From Pogostemon cablin (lineage: Eukaryota; Streptophyta; Magnoliopsida; Lamiales; Lamiaceae), in the NCBI GenBank assembly GCA_023678885.1, contig CM042996.1, positions 14,628,602 through 14,692,601 on the forward strand: a stretch of DNA of 64,000 bases. The letters run 5' to 3'. How positions within the stretch are numbered: position 1 is the first letter of the stretch; each line of letters opens with the position of its first letter. Of this stretch, positions 1-13,069 are shown piece by piece. The position numbers and the translations under genes were made by a program. The notes under the pieces are model-generated. The model had not been told where the DNA came from. It worked only from the letters and a program-made list of their open reading frames with translations, and searched no databases.

Positions 1-377
1 TAGCATATACTCCAATGAAAGATTAATTCTATTCCAATAATCTGCAAATTAAATTTGATATCAAAATTCAAAACATTAAAAAAATAATAAATACAATAGA
101 TGTCCCACCAATTTTTGATTTTTGAAGTTACTTTTCCAGAATCTTGTACCCAAGAATTATTTCACTATCTATACCTAAACTCCCCCAATAGGGTTATACC
201 TCCATTTAGGTACATGTACCCACCGCATCATCAATCAATACCTCTCATTGGAGGTGCTCTTAGCATTCGCATGAAACATTCAATTCAAACTATCTTCTCT
301 CTCCTCCACCTCAATTTTCATGTCTTTTAATAAAAATCTAACTGAGACTCACATTCATGTTTAGTTTAAACTAACTA
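1..377. other. intergenic, no gene seen
   Basis: AT-rich sequence before the first MITE. The short open frame at 100-330 shows no recognisable domain or splice context, so I do not call it a gene. Confidence 0.6.
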
Positions 378-604
378 CTCCCTCCGTCCCTCACTAAGAG
401 GATCTTTTGCTTTTTGCCACGTGGATTAAGAGATATTATTATTTAATGTGTAGTGGATAGTTGTATTAGTAGGAATGTGGGTCTCATCTTTTGTTTGTAT
501 TAGTGGGTGTGTGTGGATCTCATGTGTGTAAAAAAGAAAAGTTGACTCTTTGGGTAAGACGCTCAAAATGGAAAAAAGACTCTCTTTAAAAGGGACAAAT
601 GGAG
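378..604. mobile_element. Stowaway-type MITE
   Basis: The left end reads CTCCCTCCGTCCCTC and the right end GGGACAAATGGAG, which form imperfect terminal inverted repeats of the plant Stowaway (Tc1/mariner) type. A TA dinucleotide flanks each side (376-377 and 605-606). There is no coding capacity, as is usual for the family. Confidence 0.85.
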
Positions 605-666
605 TAATAAATTTTATTTATTTTATTTTATTTTATTTTTACTTTTGCTCTTAATTTTATCAAATA

Positions 667-937
667 GACAAAGTCTCTTGTGAGACAGATTATTTGTGAG
701 ACGGGTCAATCCATAACTAAAGTATTCTTATTGTATAGATAAAATATGTTTAATAGTTGTTAAAGTATGTTGGATTTTGCATTAAATTATGATTTTAGTG
801 TGTTATAATATGATTATTGTTAACACACTTTAACTACAAATAAGCATACTTTAACTATACAATAAGTATACTATAATAATGAGTCGATCTGTCTCACACC
901 TATTTCACAAATAACCCGTCTCACAAGAAAGTCTCTC
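667..937. mobile_element. Mutator-like MITE with 9-bp flanking duplication
   Basis: The left end is GACAAAGTCTCTTGTGAGAC. The right end, read inverted, is GAGAGACTTTCTTGTGAGAC. The flanks are tatcaaata (658-666) and tattaaata (938-946), matching at 8 of 9 positions. A 9-bp duplication points to the Mutator superfamily. The interior contains repeated TTAAAGTATG-like motifs in both orientations. A relative lies at 44941-45178. Confidence 0.75.
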
Positions 938-1030
938 TATTAAATATGCCTATCTATCTTTTTTTTTTTTCAATGAACTCGGTTCATGACAGTAAACCAG
1001 CAGTGCTACTGAGTTTAAACTAATAATCTC

Positions 1031-1142
1031 ATATTGGTCAGTTTAAGATAAATGTTGGTTTAAACTATAAAATTTGTATTCGATGCATATTGGTCAGTTT
1101 AAGATAAATACTGATTTAAACTGGAAATTTTGCATCCGATGC
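1031..1142. repeat. 56-bp tandem repeat, two copies
   Basis: The block starting atattggtcagtttaagata at 1031 recurs at 1087 with a few substitutions. It lies in otherwise unannotated intergenic DNA. Confidence 0.8.
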
Positions 1143-1422
1143 AAATGCTCTTAGTGTTAAGTGTTAACAGTGTATAGGCTTTGTGTAGGATGGAATGAAG
1201 TACTAACTATTTTGTATGAAATCGTTAAAAAATATATACTCCTATATACTGTATTATCATAGCATAGTACTCTATACGTCCCACCGTAAGTTCCTTATTT
1301 TACTATATTGGGGCGCCCAATTCAAAGGTTCTCATTTTTCCATTTTAGTAAAAAGGATCCACTACTACCGTTCACATCTCTCTAATACAAGTATACAACA
1401 ACCCAATACACATAAAATGATA

Positions 1423-1717
1423 CTCCCTCCGTCCCATGAATACATTCGCGTATTTTCTGGCACAAAGTTTAAGAAAAATAACTTTTTGGTAGTGTGAGGT
1501 AAGAAAAAGAAAGGGTATTTTGGGTAATTGAGTAGAATAAAGTGTATGATATAGTTGACTTTGACTAAATTGTGTGTAAAAAGAATGTGGCATTTTTGTA
1601 ATATTATAGTATTGTAAGGTTATTGATATTGTGTATTATTTTCATTTTTAGGAAGTGAAAGTATTTTTGGGACGAACCAAAATGAAAAGGATGAATTTAT
1701 TCTTGAGACGGAGGGAG
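1423..1717. mobile_element. Stowaway-like MITE
   Basis: The ends are CTCCCTCCGTCCCATGAA and the inverse of TTGAGACGGAGGGAG. TA precedes the left end. The right flank reads AA, so one side of the duplication has changed. Open frames here are non-coding shadows of the element. Confidence 0.75.
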
Positions 1718-2224
1718 AATGGAAATTTGGTCCAGTGGATGACTACAAAGAGCTTTGAATCAAATAGGCATCTCGAAATCATGCTAAAGCAAGAGGTCGG
1801 CGGTACGCTCTGCTCTCTCGCGACCCCTACTCTAATCAAAATGCTGGATACTTACCTATTATCTTGCTTAGTCGAGGAACGATGTGCGCTAACCTTCTAA
1901 CCATATTGGTATCTCACTCTTGAAAAATAGAGTAATATTTTCTAATCTAATATAAAAAATAAACGATCACCTTTGCCTTCGTAGAGAGTAGTATAAAAAA
2001 ATGTAACCAATAACATAGTACGCCCGTAAATATGTGATGTGACTATGACGACGGGTTGGAGCGATTACATGTCATATTTTCTAGGACTTGTTGATACTCC
2101 CCATTTTCACTCCTTTCTACCAAAATTTCATTGCCTGAAACGTCCTTTTGAGCTTGGATTCTTCTTCAAAGTTAATACTGCTGCAAAATTCAATCACTTG
2201 TCACTGTGACTAGCAACGCCCAAG

Positions 2225-5200
2225 ATGGTCAAAGCTATAAGAATCCATCAACTTGGTGGCCCTGAGGTCTCTCTTATTCACTCTTAAACTTTTTCTTTTT
2301 TCCATTTTTTTCACTATGTGTGTGTGGTGATTATCTAAGTTGCTGATTGATTTTCGACACCCTCGAAACTATCAGATGGGGTTTTTTCAATTTGCGATTT
2401 TTCGTGGAGGAAATTGTTAGAATCTATTATTTTTGTTACTAGAGCTTGCATTTATGGTTTTATACTTGCTAGTTTTTTGTTTTTTCTGGGTTGCCCCATG
2501 TCCTTTGATTTCTAAGAATTCTTCTACTTCATTTACTGGCTTTCATGGGAAGTTATGATTCGAGTGAAATACCATTATCGATTTTGAATGTTACTTTGGA
2601 GTTTTGTTGAACTCTAGTGCAGTTTTGTATTATATTGTTTGTACTGACTGTTGATATGATGATATTTGTGGCATCTCAAGCTCGCTTTCGCCTTCATATG
2701 TTACTTGGTTCATATTTACCACCTTCCCCTGCATTCATATTATAAACGGATATATAAGTGTTAAACGACCACCTCATCTAAAAGTTTAAGCTGATAGAGA
2801 GTTGAATCGTTTAATACTTAATCAAATCACTTTAACAATAAGTGAGGGGGTGCTTGGTTGGGCTATTGGACGATGGTAATGGGAATGAAGTCATGTTGAT
2901 TTCAATTTTTGACGCTTAGTTTAGTATAAAATATTCATTCCTACTGTTAAAATAACTTCTCCATACCCTTTTCATCATTTTCAATCATATTGCCATTGAC
3001 TTATGTAATGATACCCAATGCCAATTCAGTTGTGAAATTTGAACCATGCCGTCTCTATATATTTCTCTCTGATCAATGAATAGGTGGATGCAATTTATTT
3101 CAGGTACTTAACTGGGAGGATGTAGAAATAGGGGAGCCCAAGGATGGAGAGATTAAACTGAAAAATAAGGTCATTGGCTTGAACTTTATTGATACTTATT
3201 TTCGGAAAGGGGTTTACAAGGCTCCAACAATGCCCTTCACACCAGGTTCAATTCCTTTTTCTGTTTTATCTGCTTACAACTTCCATTAGTAGAGTGTATG
3301 TATCTTCAGCCTTAAAAATATATCATGGAGTATTATTATTTACTCTCACTGATGACCTCCTATTTTTTAGTAATCATGTTTTTGCAGGCATGCTCTGACC
3401 TCAAGAAGTTTATGTTTTCATTGAAGAACATCCATCTCACTTGAGAACACGATTGAGAATTAATAGTTTTTGGGGATGTTCCTCTCTTCTTGTACTGTGT
3501 TTGTGTTACACAAGCTAACCAGATTGTTCTGTCATTTGTTCTTGATGACAGGTGTGGAGGGCGTTGGTGTGGTAACTGCTATTGGCCCTGGAGTCAGTGG
3601 AATAAAGATTGCAGATCTTGTTGCTTATGCTGGTTCTCCAATGGGTTCTTATGCAGAAGAGCATATCATTCCTGCTGTAAAAGCAATTCATGTGCCTCCT
3701 TCTATTGATCCCGTTTTAGCTGCATCCATTATGACCAAGGGAATGACTGCTCGGTATCTGGTTCGACAATGCTTCAAAGTAGGTTTCTCGTTACCCTAAC
3801 CTTAAAGTCATCATGTATTTTTGAAAGATAAGGCCTTCATAATGTTTCCCTACTTACAGAGAGAAAAATCATACCAAAAATTGCTGTCTACCATACATGA
3901 TTAATCTTATCTTTTTTCTCTTTAGTTGTTATTAGATGGTTACTTCATTTTTCAAGGATAAGAAGATTATCATTTTGCATCAATTCTTCCTCTACAGTAC
4001 AGTTTTATCTTATAATCGGAGAGTTAGTTTACAACTCCCTATCATGATAGGTTTCTTGATCAACCAGGTTACCTTAAATAATTTTTAATCTTTCCCATTT
4101 TTACTCTCTTGTTATAAACAGTTAATGGAAACTGTTTATATGCATATCCTTGAATATTACACGTTGAATAGAATGCATACCGAAAACAACACATAAGAAT
4201 TTGAAATACTGAGCTGTACACTTTTGATTAACTGGATTCACGAAAGAATTATATGGGGTTGCTATAGAATCTCTTCATAATGTGGCTCTCCTGTCCTTTC
4301 ATTTTTTTCATGAAGAATTTCTTCTGAATTGTAAAAAATTACAGGTTGAACCTGGGCACACTGTCCTTATTCATGCAGCAGCTGGCGGAACAGGTTCTCT
4401 GTTGTGTCAATGGGCAAATTCCCTTGGTGCTATTGTAATCGGAACTGTCTCAACTAAAGAGAAGGCAACTCAAGCCAAACAAGATGGATGTCACCATGTT
4501 ATATTGTACACAGAAGAAGATTTCGTTAGCCGTGTCAAAGAGATAACATCTGGTGAAGGAGTTGAAGTTGTCTATGATTCTGTTGGGAAAGACACCTTTG
4601 AGGTAGAGATACTAGGCTCTTAGTAAAACTGTCATTCATAATTCTTCATTGACTATTTTGTGGAGGAATTGAGAAGCTTATCAACCTAATGAATCGTATA
4701 TAAATATATTAACTCAGAGCAATGATGTGTAGACATATCTAGGATTACGTATACATAAAACATCCAACTCTATGCATTCGTCGTTAATATTCATACAGTT
4801 CTTCAATTTGGGCCATCCTATGTTCACAAGAACAGAGTTTACCTAGCTCATTGTAGTTTAGACTGCATAGAAGCTAAACTTATTCAGCTTTGTAGATTAT
4901 ATCTTGCCATTGTCTTTAATCTACTACGTAATTCTCATTTATAGTTAAGCATCCCGATTCCCATGTCATTTCTAGTATTTTCCCTCAAACCCCTTAAATA
5001 TCTTCACCTCCCTTTTAAGGTTGAGTTATAGATTCCCTATTAACTAAATACCATTCACATGTCCAGACCATCTTAACTGCATTTCTCTAATGTCTCGTCT
5101 AATGGCGCTACCCTCGCTTTTCTTTCTTAGGCACTCATTACTTGTTTCTTATCTAATTTTCAACTGAAGATATATGACAATGTGATCAGGGATCGTTAGC

Positions 5201-5501
5201 ATGCTTGAAAAATCGTGGATACATGGTGAGTTTTGGACAATCATCTGGCATTCCCGACCCAATTCCTTTGTCTGCTCTTTCACCGAAAGCTCTGTTCATA
5301 ACAAGGCCTTCCCTTAAGGATTACAATGTCACTAGAGATGTACTGCTTCAAGCTGCTTCAGAGGTATTTGCAAACGTCTCTTCGGGTGTTCTACGCGTCC
5401 GGATGAACCATACTTACCCCTTATCTAAGGCTTCGCAAGCACATACAGATCTTGAAAACAGAAAAACATCAGGATCCATTGTGCTCATACCAGATGCATG
5501 A
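2225..5501 (+). CDS. NADPH:quinone oxidoreductase, zeta-crystallin type (5 exons)
   Basis: This is a medium-chain dehydrogenase/reductase that reduces quinones with NADPH, probably in the cytosol because I see no targeting leader. The exons are 2225-2266, 3104-3245, 3552-3778, 4345-4602 and 5190-5501. All junctions are GT-AG and in phase, giving 326 aa, close to the usual length of bacterial Qor and its plant relatives. The protein starts MVKAIRIHQLGGPE. Residues about 15-135 form the GroES-like catalytic domain (for example GLNFIDTYFRKG). The nucleotide-binding motif AAAGGTGSL is at residues 148-156. I see no zinc-ligand cysteines, as expected for this subfamily. Intron 1 holds an inverted copy of a repeat also found near 33.5 kb. 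The next gene is mS29 on the opposite strand, with facing 3' ends. The family call is firm; the substrate is inferred. Confidence 0.93.
2755..2832 (-). repeat. dispersed repeat in intron 1, inverted copy of 33480-33548
   Basis: Read on the minus strand, this segment (attaagtattaaacgatt ... gatgaggtggtcgttt) matches 33480-33548 almost throughout. There it forms the start of an LTR-like segment. Confidence 0.7.
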
Positions 5502-5825
5502 ATCTTTAGTATAACTGCTAAATGTTTCTCAGTTGAATCCTCTGGCAGTTGTATATAGGGATTATATGTTTTTTATTGCTTTGTTTAATATAGTTTTGTA
5601 TGTATGATGATATAACATGATATGTATGACTATCACTTTAAGTATACTGTATCTTTTGTACCTGTAATACTGTATTGTTTTTGTTTTGCCCCTGTAATTT
5701 TATTTTCTTTATTTTTATTTATTCACTTTTGGTGTGTATTTCGTTACTAAGTTTTAACTTTATAATTATATAATAATCTTTTGCTCTGTAGCTAATGCTT
5801 TATTGAATCACACTCTTAAAACAAG
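5502..5825. other. 3' flank of the quinone oxidoreductase gene
   Basis: T-rich sequence expected to contain the 3' UTR and poly(A) region. No other feature is seen. Confidence 0.5.
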
Positions 5826-5892
5826 GGGTGAGGCTCTTGTGCCCCGGCACATGGGGACACGGTATGTTTCCGGGGCACAGGAGTTTTTGCCT
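5826..5892. mobile_element. family-1 element, minimal 67-bp copy
   Basis: It begins GGGTGAGGCTCTTGTGC and ends with the inverse of AGGCAAAAACTCCTGTGC. The flanks are a perfect 8-bp duplication, aaaacaag (5818-5825 and 5893-5900). The whole element is almost a single foldback with the arms joined by a short loop. See the other members at 14927, 25700, 46167 and 51771. Confidence 0.85.
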
Positions 5893-6461
5893 AAAACAAG
5901 AATAAATTCCTACACACGTTTTCTTTAAATAAAAAAAAAGAAAAAAGAAAAAGAAAGAAAGGAAAGTAGTAGTATGTATGTAGTCTGATAGGGATCCAAA
6001 TTAATTCAGATAATACATTTCTAAAATATGGTTGCTTTTATATAAAAAAAATAATAATATATCAAACAGAAAAATCAAAATAAGTTAAATTAGTTTAATT
6101 TAGATTATGAATTATAAATAATTTGAGTGAGAAAATAATGAATTATAAATTAAAAAAAAAAAAAAAATTGCCTAATAATTACTTCATATTATAAATAATG
6201 GGATAACTAATGGCAAGTTGAGTGAAAGGAAAATTTTAAATAAATCATCAAACAAAAAAATAAAGTGAGAATTATGTACTCCTCATCCCATGACATCCTT
6301 AACACTTTATTTCTTCGTTCCGCACAACCTATCACATCTTTTTAGAAAAATCGTTACATCCAACAACTTTAAAAGTTACTTTAATTTCAATTTTTTACAC
6401 AAATACTATTACTTTATATTTTTTTATTATCTAAAAATATTACAATACCCTCTAAAATCAA

Positions 6462-6465
<4 letters not shown>

Positions 6466-6528
<63 letters not shown>
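6466..6528. repeat. (TA)n microsatellite
   Basis: About 60 bases of uninterrupted alternating TA. Open frames through it (runs of Ile-Tyr) are artefacts. Confidence 0.97.
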
Positions 6529-6529
<1 letters not shown>

Positions 6530-6763
6530 CCTTTTATGAACAACGTGATATAGTAATATGGAAGAATGGTCGAGGGACGGGGAGTATATCCCAAGGGATC
6601 ATCTATTCCAAACTTATTCATTACTGAGTAAGAAAGCTAATATGGAAAGGAAAAACTGAAGAAGCATAATAGTTCACTTGAATTGAAACGTCAAATCCAC
6701 CCTATTTTGCTAACAATTCAAAGCAAAAATGTGTAACATATAATTTGGATCAGCATTGTTGTG

Positions 6764-7009
6764 TTAGGTATAGAAGAAAATGAATGAACCTTCCATCAGC
6801 TCTCTCGAACGAAAAACACAAAATTCATTGTTCCTCCTTGGAGTAAAGACTGGTAATCTCATTAAGTAGTGTTGCAGCACACATCTTGGAGTTATTTCAT
6901 GAAAGGAACCAAATGTCTCATCTCTGTTCCATTTCCATTTGATAGGTAGAAAATCTTCTTCCAGTTTTCCTCTGAAAATGCGTCCCGTTTCACTAGTCTT
7001 TGCCTGCAA
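6764..7009 (-). other. possible orphan exon, unrecognised
   Basis: The minus-strand frame runs for about 80 residues with balanced composition (for example LPIKWKWNRDETFGSFHE), unlike the surrounding AT-rich noise. A plausible acceptor (TTGCAG) lies just upstream. I do not recognise the product. It could be a terminal exon of an unannotated transcript, a gene relic, or chance. Confidence 0.25.
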
Positions 7010-8817
7010 TTTTGCAGCAGCAAGAATGAATGGAACATGAAATAGCTTTTGTAAATATAATTACACTGATTCCAAATGGCTGCAAAGTCCGCGATATAAT
7101 ACGAATGAACGAAGTGTGTATCCTCATTCTAAGTTTCAATCGAATTTACAGAAGTATATATGGTTTCAAGAACACTTGTGCTAGCAGAAATCTATGAACC
7201 AGTTAACCCTTAAGCATGTAATCGCCTAAAAAAATAAATAAAAGCTTTAACAGTTGCAAAGCGAAGACATTACCCATTCACACCATTCTTTAATAAGATA
7301 CATTAGTATATATTGTTCAAATGAAACTAGACATGCCAACTCTAATTCATTTGTAGAAAACATCACAAACAGAACAAAAATGTTGCCTAAAAGTTTTCTG
7401 TGATCACAAACTTGACGGCTTCCAAAATTACTCAAGGTAATAAATGTTCTGCAGTTAGAAGAACTGTCCTTAAGTATAAAGATGATGTTCTTTTACAGTC
7501 AGTCAGTCGTAAGATCTGGTTTCAGGATTTTGGAATCCTAACACCGTTCAATTTTGAGATTTGGAATCTTACTTTAAAAACACCTCTACTTGTACATTTA
7601 TACCTACTAACTCTATTTATTTTAACCCACCCAAGATATATTATCTTTCTCCTATTAATATCCTTTCATATCTTTCTCTCTTCTCTCATCCATTATCACA
7701 CATTCACACATTTAATAATATAATAAAAACCCTCACATCTCACCACCCTCTTATGCCCATCATCGACCTATTGATGTTTACATAAACTTAAATTCAACTC
7801 TGTCGAAATTCCAAAACAAAATGCACTTCATTACTTCTGATAAGAATTTTAAATCCATTACATTCTGAAAATCAGTCAATACCCAAAAAGAACTTACTGA
7901 GTTTTACGCATACAAGATTTCAATATAAATTTTTAGGAGCAAGCTGAGTCTGGTTTTCAAATTAGGGGAAGGGGGGTCAACATATAACAGACACGCTAAA
8001 CTATGTATACAAAAATATATCAATATTAATTAAATATGTCAAATACATTATTATATTTCAAATATATATTGAAGCTAAGAACTTGACATTTGCATACCAC
8101 AGAAATCTGATAATGTAATTTCCATGATGTAACTCAAAGCTAATTAGTTTTGAACATCCTATATCATGTCAAACTTTAACTTTCATTTTCAAAATTGGTT
8201 TTGTCATTCATCAACTTTGCTTCTCACTCTAAGCCCTAGCAGACAACCAACAATGCCATTAATAAATAATTAACCACACTTTCAGTCTCTCATATTCTTA
8301 ATAAGAAATGTATATCCCCAAAATGAAAGGAACATAAGATATCTAAATATACCAAAGCTGGATGGGAAGAACCTGGCATTTGCCTTGAAGAATATAGCTT
8401 CGCATAATCGCATTACATGTCAGATATTCTCTATGCCCGCTCTTCACTTCCAAGACATGTACTAGATTTGTAACATATAATTTTTTGATTGATGTTACAG
8501 GATCCTTTAATTACTATGTCACAATTTGTAAGATATCAGCCTAAACTATAAGAAACTCCAGAACATTTTCAAATTTTAGGATATAATTTAGAAGTCATTT
8601 CACATGTGAAAGTTAAGGAATTGATTATTCCTTCTTAATATTTTCCCAAATTGTAGAATATGAACCATTTTATTCTTCTTCATATAAAAATTGTAGGATT
8701 TGAGCACTATGTTACTAAAGATCAAGATTTTTTATTTTTTATTATTATTATTTTTTTTTATATATCGGAGGGAGGGAAAAGAAACCATTGGCTATTATAT
8801 TTATGATAAAAAGCCCT
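7010..8817. other. AT-rich stretch downstream of mS29, no gene seen
   Basis: There are several short open frames without recognisable domains. The part nearest 8817 probably includes the mS29 3' UTR. No transposon ends were recognised. Confidence 0.5.
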
Positions 8818-11800
8818 TTACAAGTAAATAGAAGCAGACCTCATATAATAGTGGCAAACGGTAGCAGCTTCATCCACAGTGTATCTAGGGAGAAAGATAC
8901 GAGCATCATTTGGAACATCTGGCAATTCTTGCCGCAGCTTCCCTACAGCTGTCGAATGAGAGAAAGCACCCACCATCATATCATTGTGTAGCATTGACCT
9001 GAATGCATTGACCTACAAAATAAAATTTGACAATAACATGGCATAATGATAGAAGTAAATGAGTTTGCCCATATTTTAAGTATAGGAGAGTAAGAGCATG
9101 CATAGACTGAATATCACACTCTTCAGGAACTCCATATTATTTCATTAGTAGTTGTTCATAAGGGGAGGCTGACAGTAGTCTTGAGAATCTCTTATGCTTT
9201 AACATGAGGACCCATGCCACTTTAGATCCAAATTATGCTTTTGTTCACTCCTGGCACTCCAGCATAAGATATAGCAAAGAAGCAATGACTAGTCTTTCTT
9301 AGATATTGCTAAATTTATTTGGGTAAGCAAAATTCTATAATTTTAATATTTGATACGATGAATTATTATTTATATAATATGCATAATCTAATTGTCAAAA
9401 AAAGAAAAATGCATAAAATAACTATTAGTAATTAGTTTTGAGAGAGAGCCCTGTTTAAGTGATCTGAATCCATTCACCAGAAAGTCACTTGAACAATTAC
9501 AGACAGTAATCAAGTTATAAAGTGTCAGATTTACATACTCCATCTTGCAGAGATATACAAATTCAATTAATAAGGAGTCCTCTTATACGTAGAGAACAAA
9601 ATCAAGAATTTGGCTAATATAACAAGCCAAATAAGGCTGAATTTTGGATGAAATTGACATTTGTATATTTCAAAACAGACCACAGAATGATGAATAGGAT
9701 CGTGCAATACATAACTAGCATCATGATTCAATTTACATAGCCATCCAAGTAACTGAGCACAAATATATATTCCCCACTCCAAGCAAGACAACTCTAAATA
9801 AACCAGCCACAAAAAATCCACAAGCTAATTCTTCCTAATCCACCGAATTGCAATTGAAAAAAGTGAAAATCTGACTCTGACACCCAGATAAAGATACTAA
9901 ATAATTGAATTAAAATATTATATGAGTGAATACATAACAACTTACAGTCGTGAGTTCTCTAGAATGAATTGGTCGGCATGAACGTATTGTTACCGGCTCC
10001 TCAAAATTAGTAAATGTAAACCAACTGTTATACTGTTCAAATGCAACATATAGTTAGTAGCGTGACAGCAATGAATTCAACAGGGCAAAATAGTCCACAT
10101 AATGAATGATATATAAGTTCATAAAATTCCTTACTTGATCAATTGCAATAAGAACAGGAACACTTGTCACTTCTGATAACTCATTCCTTAATCGAACTAA
10201 TGCTCCAACAGAAGCATGTGGGTCCTTGATCCCAGACTCAACAAGATCAAAAAGAGTCATGTCTTCGGAAATTTGCATTTTTTCTCTACCTTTGGGCCAC
10301 CCAATACCCGCACCCTCTCCAAGTGAAATAGGATCTAATATTTTACATTTCAAACCTTGCAAGCAAGAAAAATTGTACTTCAAGAAATCCTGAGGTAAGT
10401 AAACAAGACATCAGGATTCAAAATCAATTAGTGAAAATTGAATGTGTACATATCAAAGATGTGGCTTCTGTAAATATGATAGCTTGATAGGTGTAAGGCC
10501 AAATGAGATGATAAAAGAATGTAGGATGAGATTTTGTATATTTCGTACTTGCAGAATATTTGCTGCCTGCACAGGGGTATCCCACAGGCCAGTCTCGGGA
10601 TTTTTATAGAACAGTCCATCATGTGTCCAGTATCGACCGCTGGGGACATATAGCACAAGCCAACCCTCCTTGCGGGCCCAGTGAACAAGCATGGCAAGTG
10701 CAATGCTCTTCCCACAACTCACAGGGCCATCTAGCACGATTTGCTTCCTAACTTTAAGACCTGATATTTAACATTATTTCAAATAACTCATTTCTGAATA
10801 TAATGCATATGATCTTTATGCGATTATGGTGTTGATTAAATTTCAATACTAACTTGCACCAATATAGTTAAATAAAGTGATTCTTTCACTTTCAATTTAA
10901 TAAAGTTAGTTAAGTTCCAATCACAGGCCTCTCCATTGTATGAGTTTTGGAAATCAAACAAGAAAAAAAAAAAGTCACTTTTTTAAATAATATGCAAATT
11001 TTGGATCCTTAGGAAAACTGTAAGCAACTGCTTTCCATGATAAAGTGTTTAAACATTACTGATGTGAAGAATTCCCATCTAAATCAAAAAATCCCGAAGA
11101 AAACAAACAAAAAAGAATTGTGGTGGGGGTGGCGCATGTACCTTTAGAGTTGACCACCAATGAAGGGTCAACAACCCGCCTGAAATTATCTCGAAGATCT
11201 ATAAAGCATTGTCGCACCATCAAGGCACTCCTACATGATTCCTCAAATTCCTTCACCATTCCCAGTGGCATCCCCTCGGGTAAAACCTCCTTTAACTCCT
11301 TCATACTACAAATCAAATCAATTATAATTGCAACCAACATATACAGAGCTAATGATAAATAGAAAAAATCCGGTCTAACTGTACAATCAAAATGATTCCT
11401 TCTACCAAAAAATATATGGTACCATATCAATTCACATTAGAATTTCAGAAAGAAGCTATTCTACTGGATTGTCACAATGCCAAAAATTGATCCATATGGC
11501 CAAACCCACGAAATGGGATACATGCTTAGGTGTTGTGGATATTCTCATGAATTGTTATTCGCTGTTTGCTATCAGGCATGTCATGCTAGCACAAGGCGAA
11601 CAAGCTCCGTAGCAACTACATCAAATTTCACATGACACTGAGAAAATGATTAACCAAGTAACTAGAAGCCATTTATTCCCACTAATAAATTATTTTAACA
11701 AGCCACGAAGTCCTTAGCAAGAAAGATATGAAGCTACAAAAGAGGGGAATAAGTGGAACCGAATTGCCCATGTTGTAGAGTGGCAGAAATCACAGCCTAT

Positions 11801-12576
11801 CAGAGATATCACAAACCAAGAACAAAATAAACTCTGTCTCAACATAACATTTTCATCATTCAATTATTGTTAGACTAAACACCTCATGAGATTTGCACAA
11901 AGGTCTACTCAAATGCAGCACCAAACATAAGAATCATCTAAAATCTAATAGAAAAAATCCTCTGAATTCATTTCAAGATGTATAACAACAGAATCAAACT
12001 AAAAAAAGGGGAAAAAAGAAAAAAAAAAAAGATGCATCACCTGAAATTAAAATAAGTGTTAGCATCGTCCTTGGTAAGCATGGAGAGAGAAGAGGAGGAA
12101 GTGAAGAGACGGCGACCATAGGGACCGACGTCAAGAGCGGGGTTTTTCTCATCCTCCGCCAATAGGCGGCGGCGCAGCGCGGCATCTTCCTTAAACGAGG
12201 ACTCCGGGGTCGCCACCGGTGTTTCTTCTGGCTTCTTCTCCGTCTTCTTCTCCTTGGGGTCGTATTTCTGGTGAGTTTTCTTACCTTTATTTTGGTTACC
12301 TTTTTTGGGAGTTTTCGCAGCCATGCTCCGGCATATGGAGAGCTGCCACTGCGGCTGTCCGATTGGCGCCGTGGCGGCGGTTGCTCGGAGGAGCGATCGC
12401 TCTTGTTTCACGTTGGCATAAACAATAAACAAGCTCAACATTAGCAACAAAAGAAAAATGACAATCATTTCATTTCCAAAAAGAGAACAGAGTTGTAGCA
12501 TACCATTAAGAAGAGAAGTTTGTCCAAATGAAGATTTGGAAGAAACAATTGCACGAAATGCCCTTCTCAAAGCCAT
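8818..12576 (-). CDS. MRPS29: mitochondrial small ribosomal subunit GTPase mS29 (DAP3 family), 7 exons
   Basis: mS29/DAP3 is a P-loop GTPase that forms part of the head of the mitochondrial small ribosomal subunit. Exons in coding order are 12576-12504, 12401-12041, 11305-11142, 10760-10549, 10389-10135, 10032-9946 and 9012-8818. All are in phase and give 448 aa. The N-terminus (MALRRAFRAIVSS) is basic and free of acidic residues, fitting a mitochondrial presequence. Residues about 45-110 are Lys-rich and low in complexity. The Walker A motif GPVSCGKS is at residues 211-218, within LDGPVSCGKSIALAMLVHWA. A Walker B-like VPVLIAIDQ ends near residue 355. The C-terminal RIFLPRYTVDEAATVCHYYM is also typical of DAP3 proteins. 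An upstream GTG codon in frame was not used as the start, because ATG at 12576 gives the better presequence. The exon 2 acceptor (after CAAG) was chosen because the only other nearby AG leads to a stop. Confidence 0.93.
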
Positions 12577-13060
12577 CACAAATGTTCAAAAAACCCAACT
12601 GTTATTCAATCGTCTTACAGCAAGTTAGCACCACTTCAAAAACATCATACAGGTTAAATTTGAAACACAGGGCGGAGAGAGGATGAGTGTGAAATAAGAA
12701 GGCAAAACATCTGTAAAAAGATATTCGACGAACAGAAAAATCACCAAACAGAAAGAAAAGGATTAACACAATTTTAAAGAGGGAGAGCAACCAGTCCTCA
12801 AAGCAGCAGCGGGCGGAGGAAGGGCGGAGGCAAGGCGGCGAGATATATGGAACGAATTAATGGGAAGTGGAAGTGGAGGTGCCGACTGCCGAGGAGATTG
12901 TTGGGCTACCGGTGAATTACCAGCCCATGTACGCCTAACTCGTCCTTGTGGGCTACGGTTGAATTACCGGCCCAACTCGTCCCTTATAGCAGTAAAATAA
13001 AATTTTGAACACATAAAATATCAACAAAATAATATTTAGTTTATAAACTATTGTAAACAT
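12577..13060. other. mS29 5' UTR/promoter region and flank
   Basis: Purine-rich and GC-richer sequence (12780-12960) upstream of the mS29 start, probably 5' UTR and promoter. A repeated phrase of the type GGTGAATTACCRGCCCA occurs twice at about 12910-12975. No gene seen. Confidence 0.5.
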
Positions 13061-13069
13061 ATATGAACT

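Noticed and set aside
12403..12503. Reading through the first mS29 intron as coding (hydrophobic stretch)
   Set aside because: Donor and acceptor sites bound it. The hydrophobic run is T-rich intron sequence that does not fit the family.
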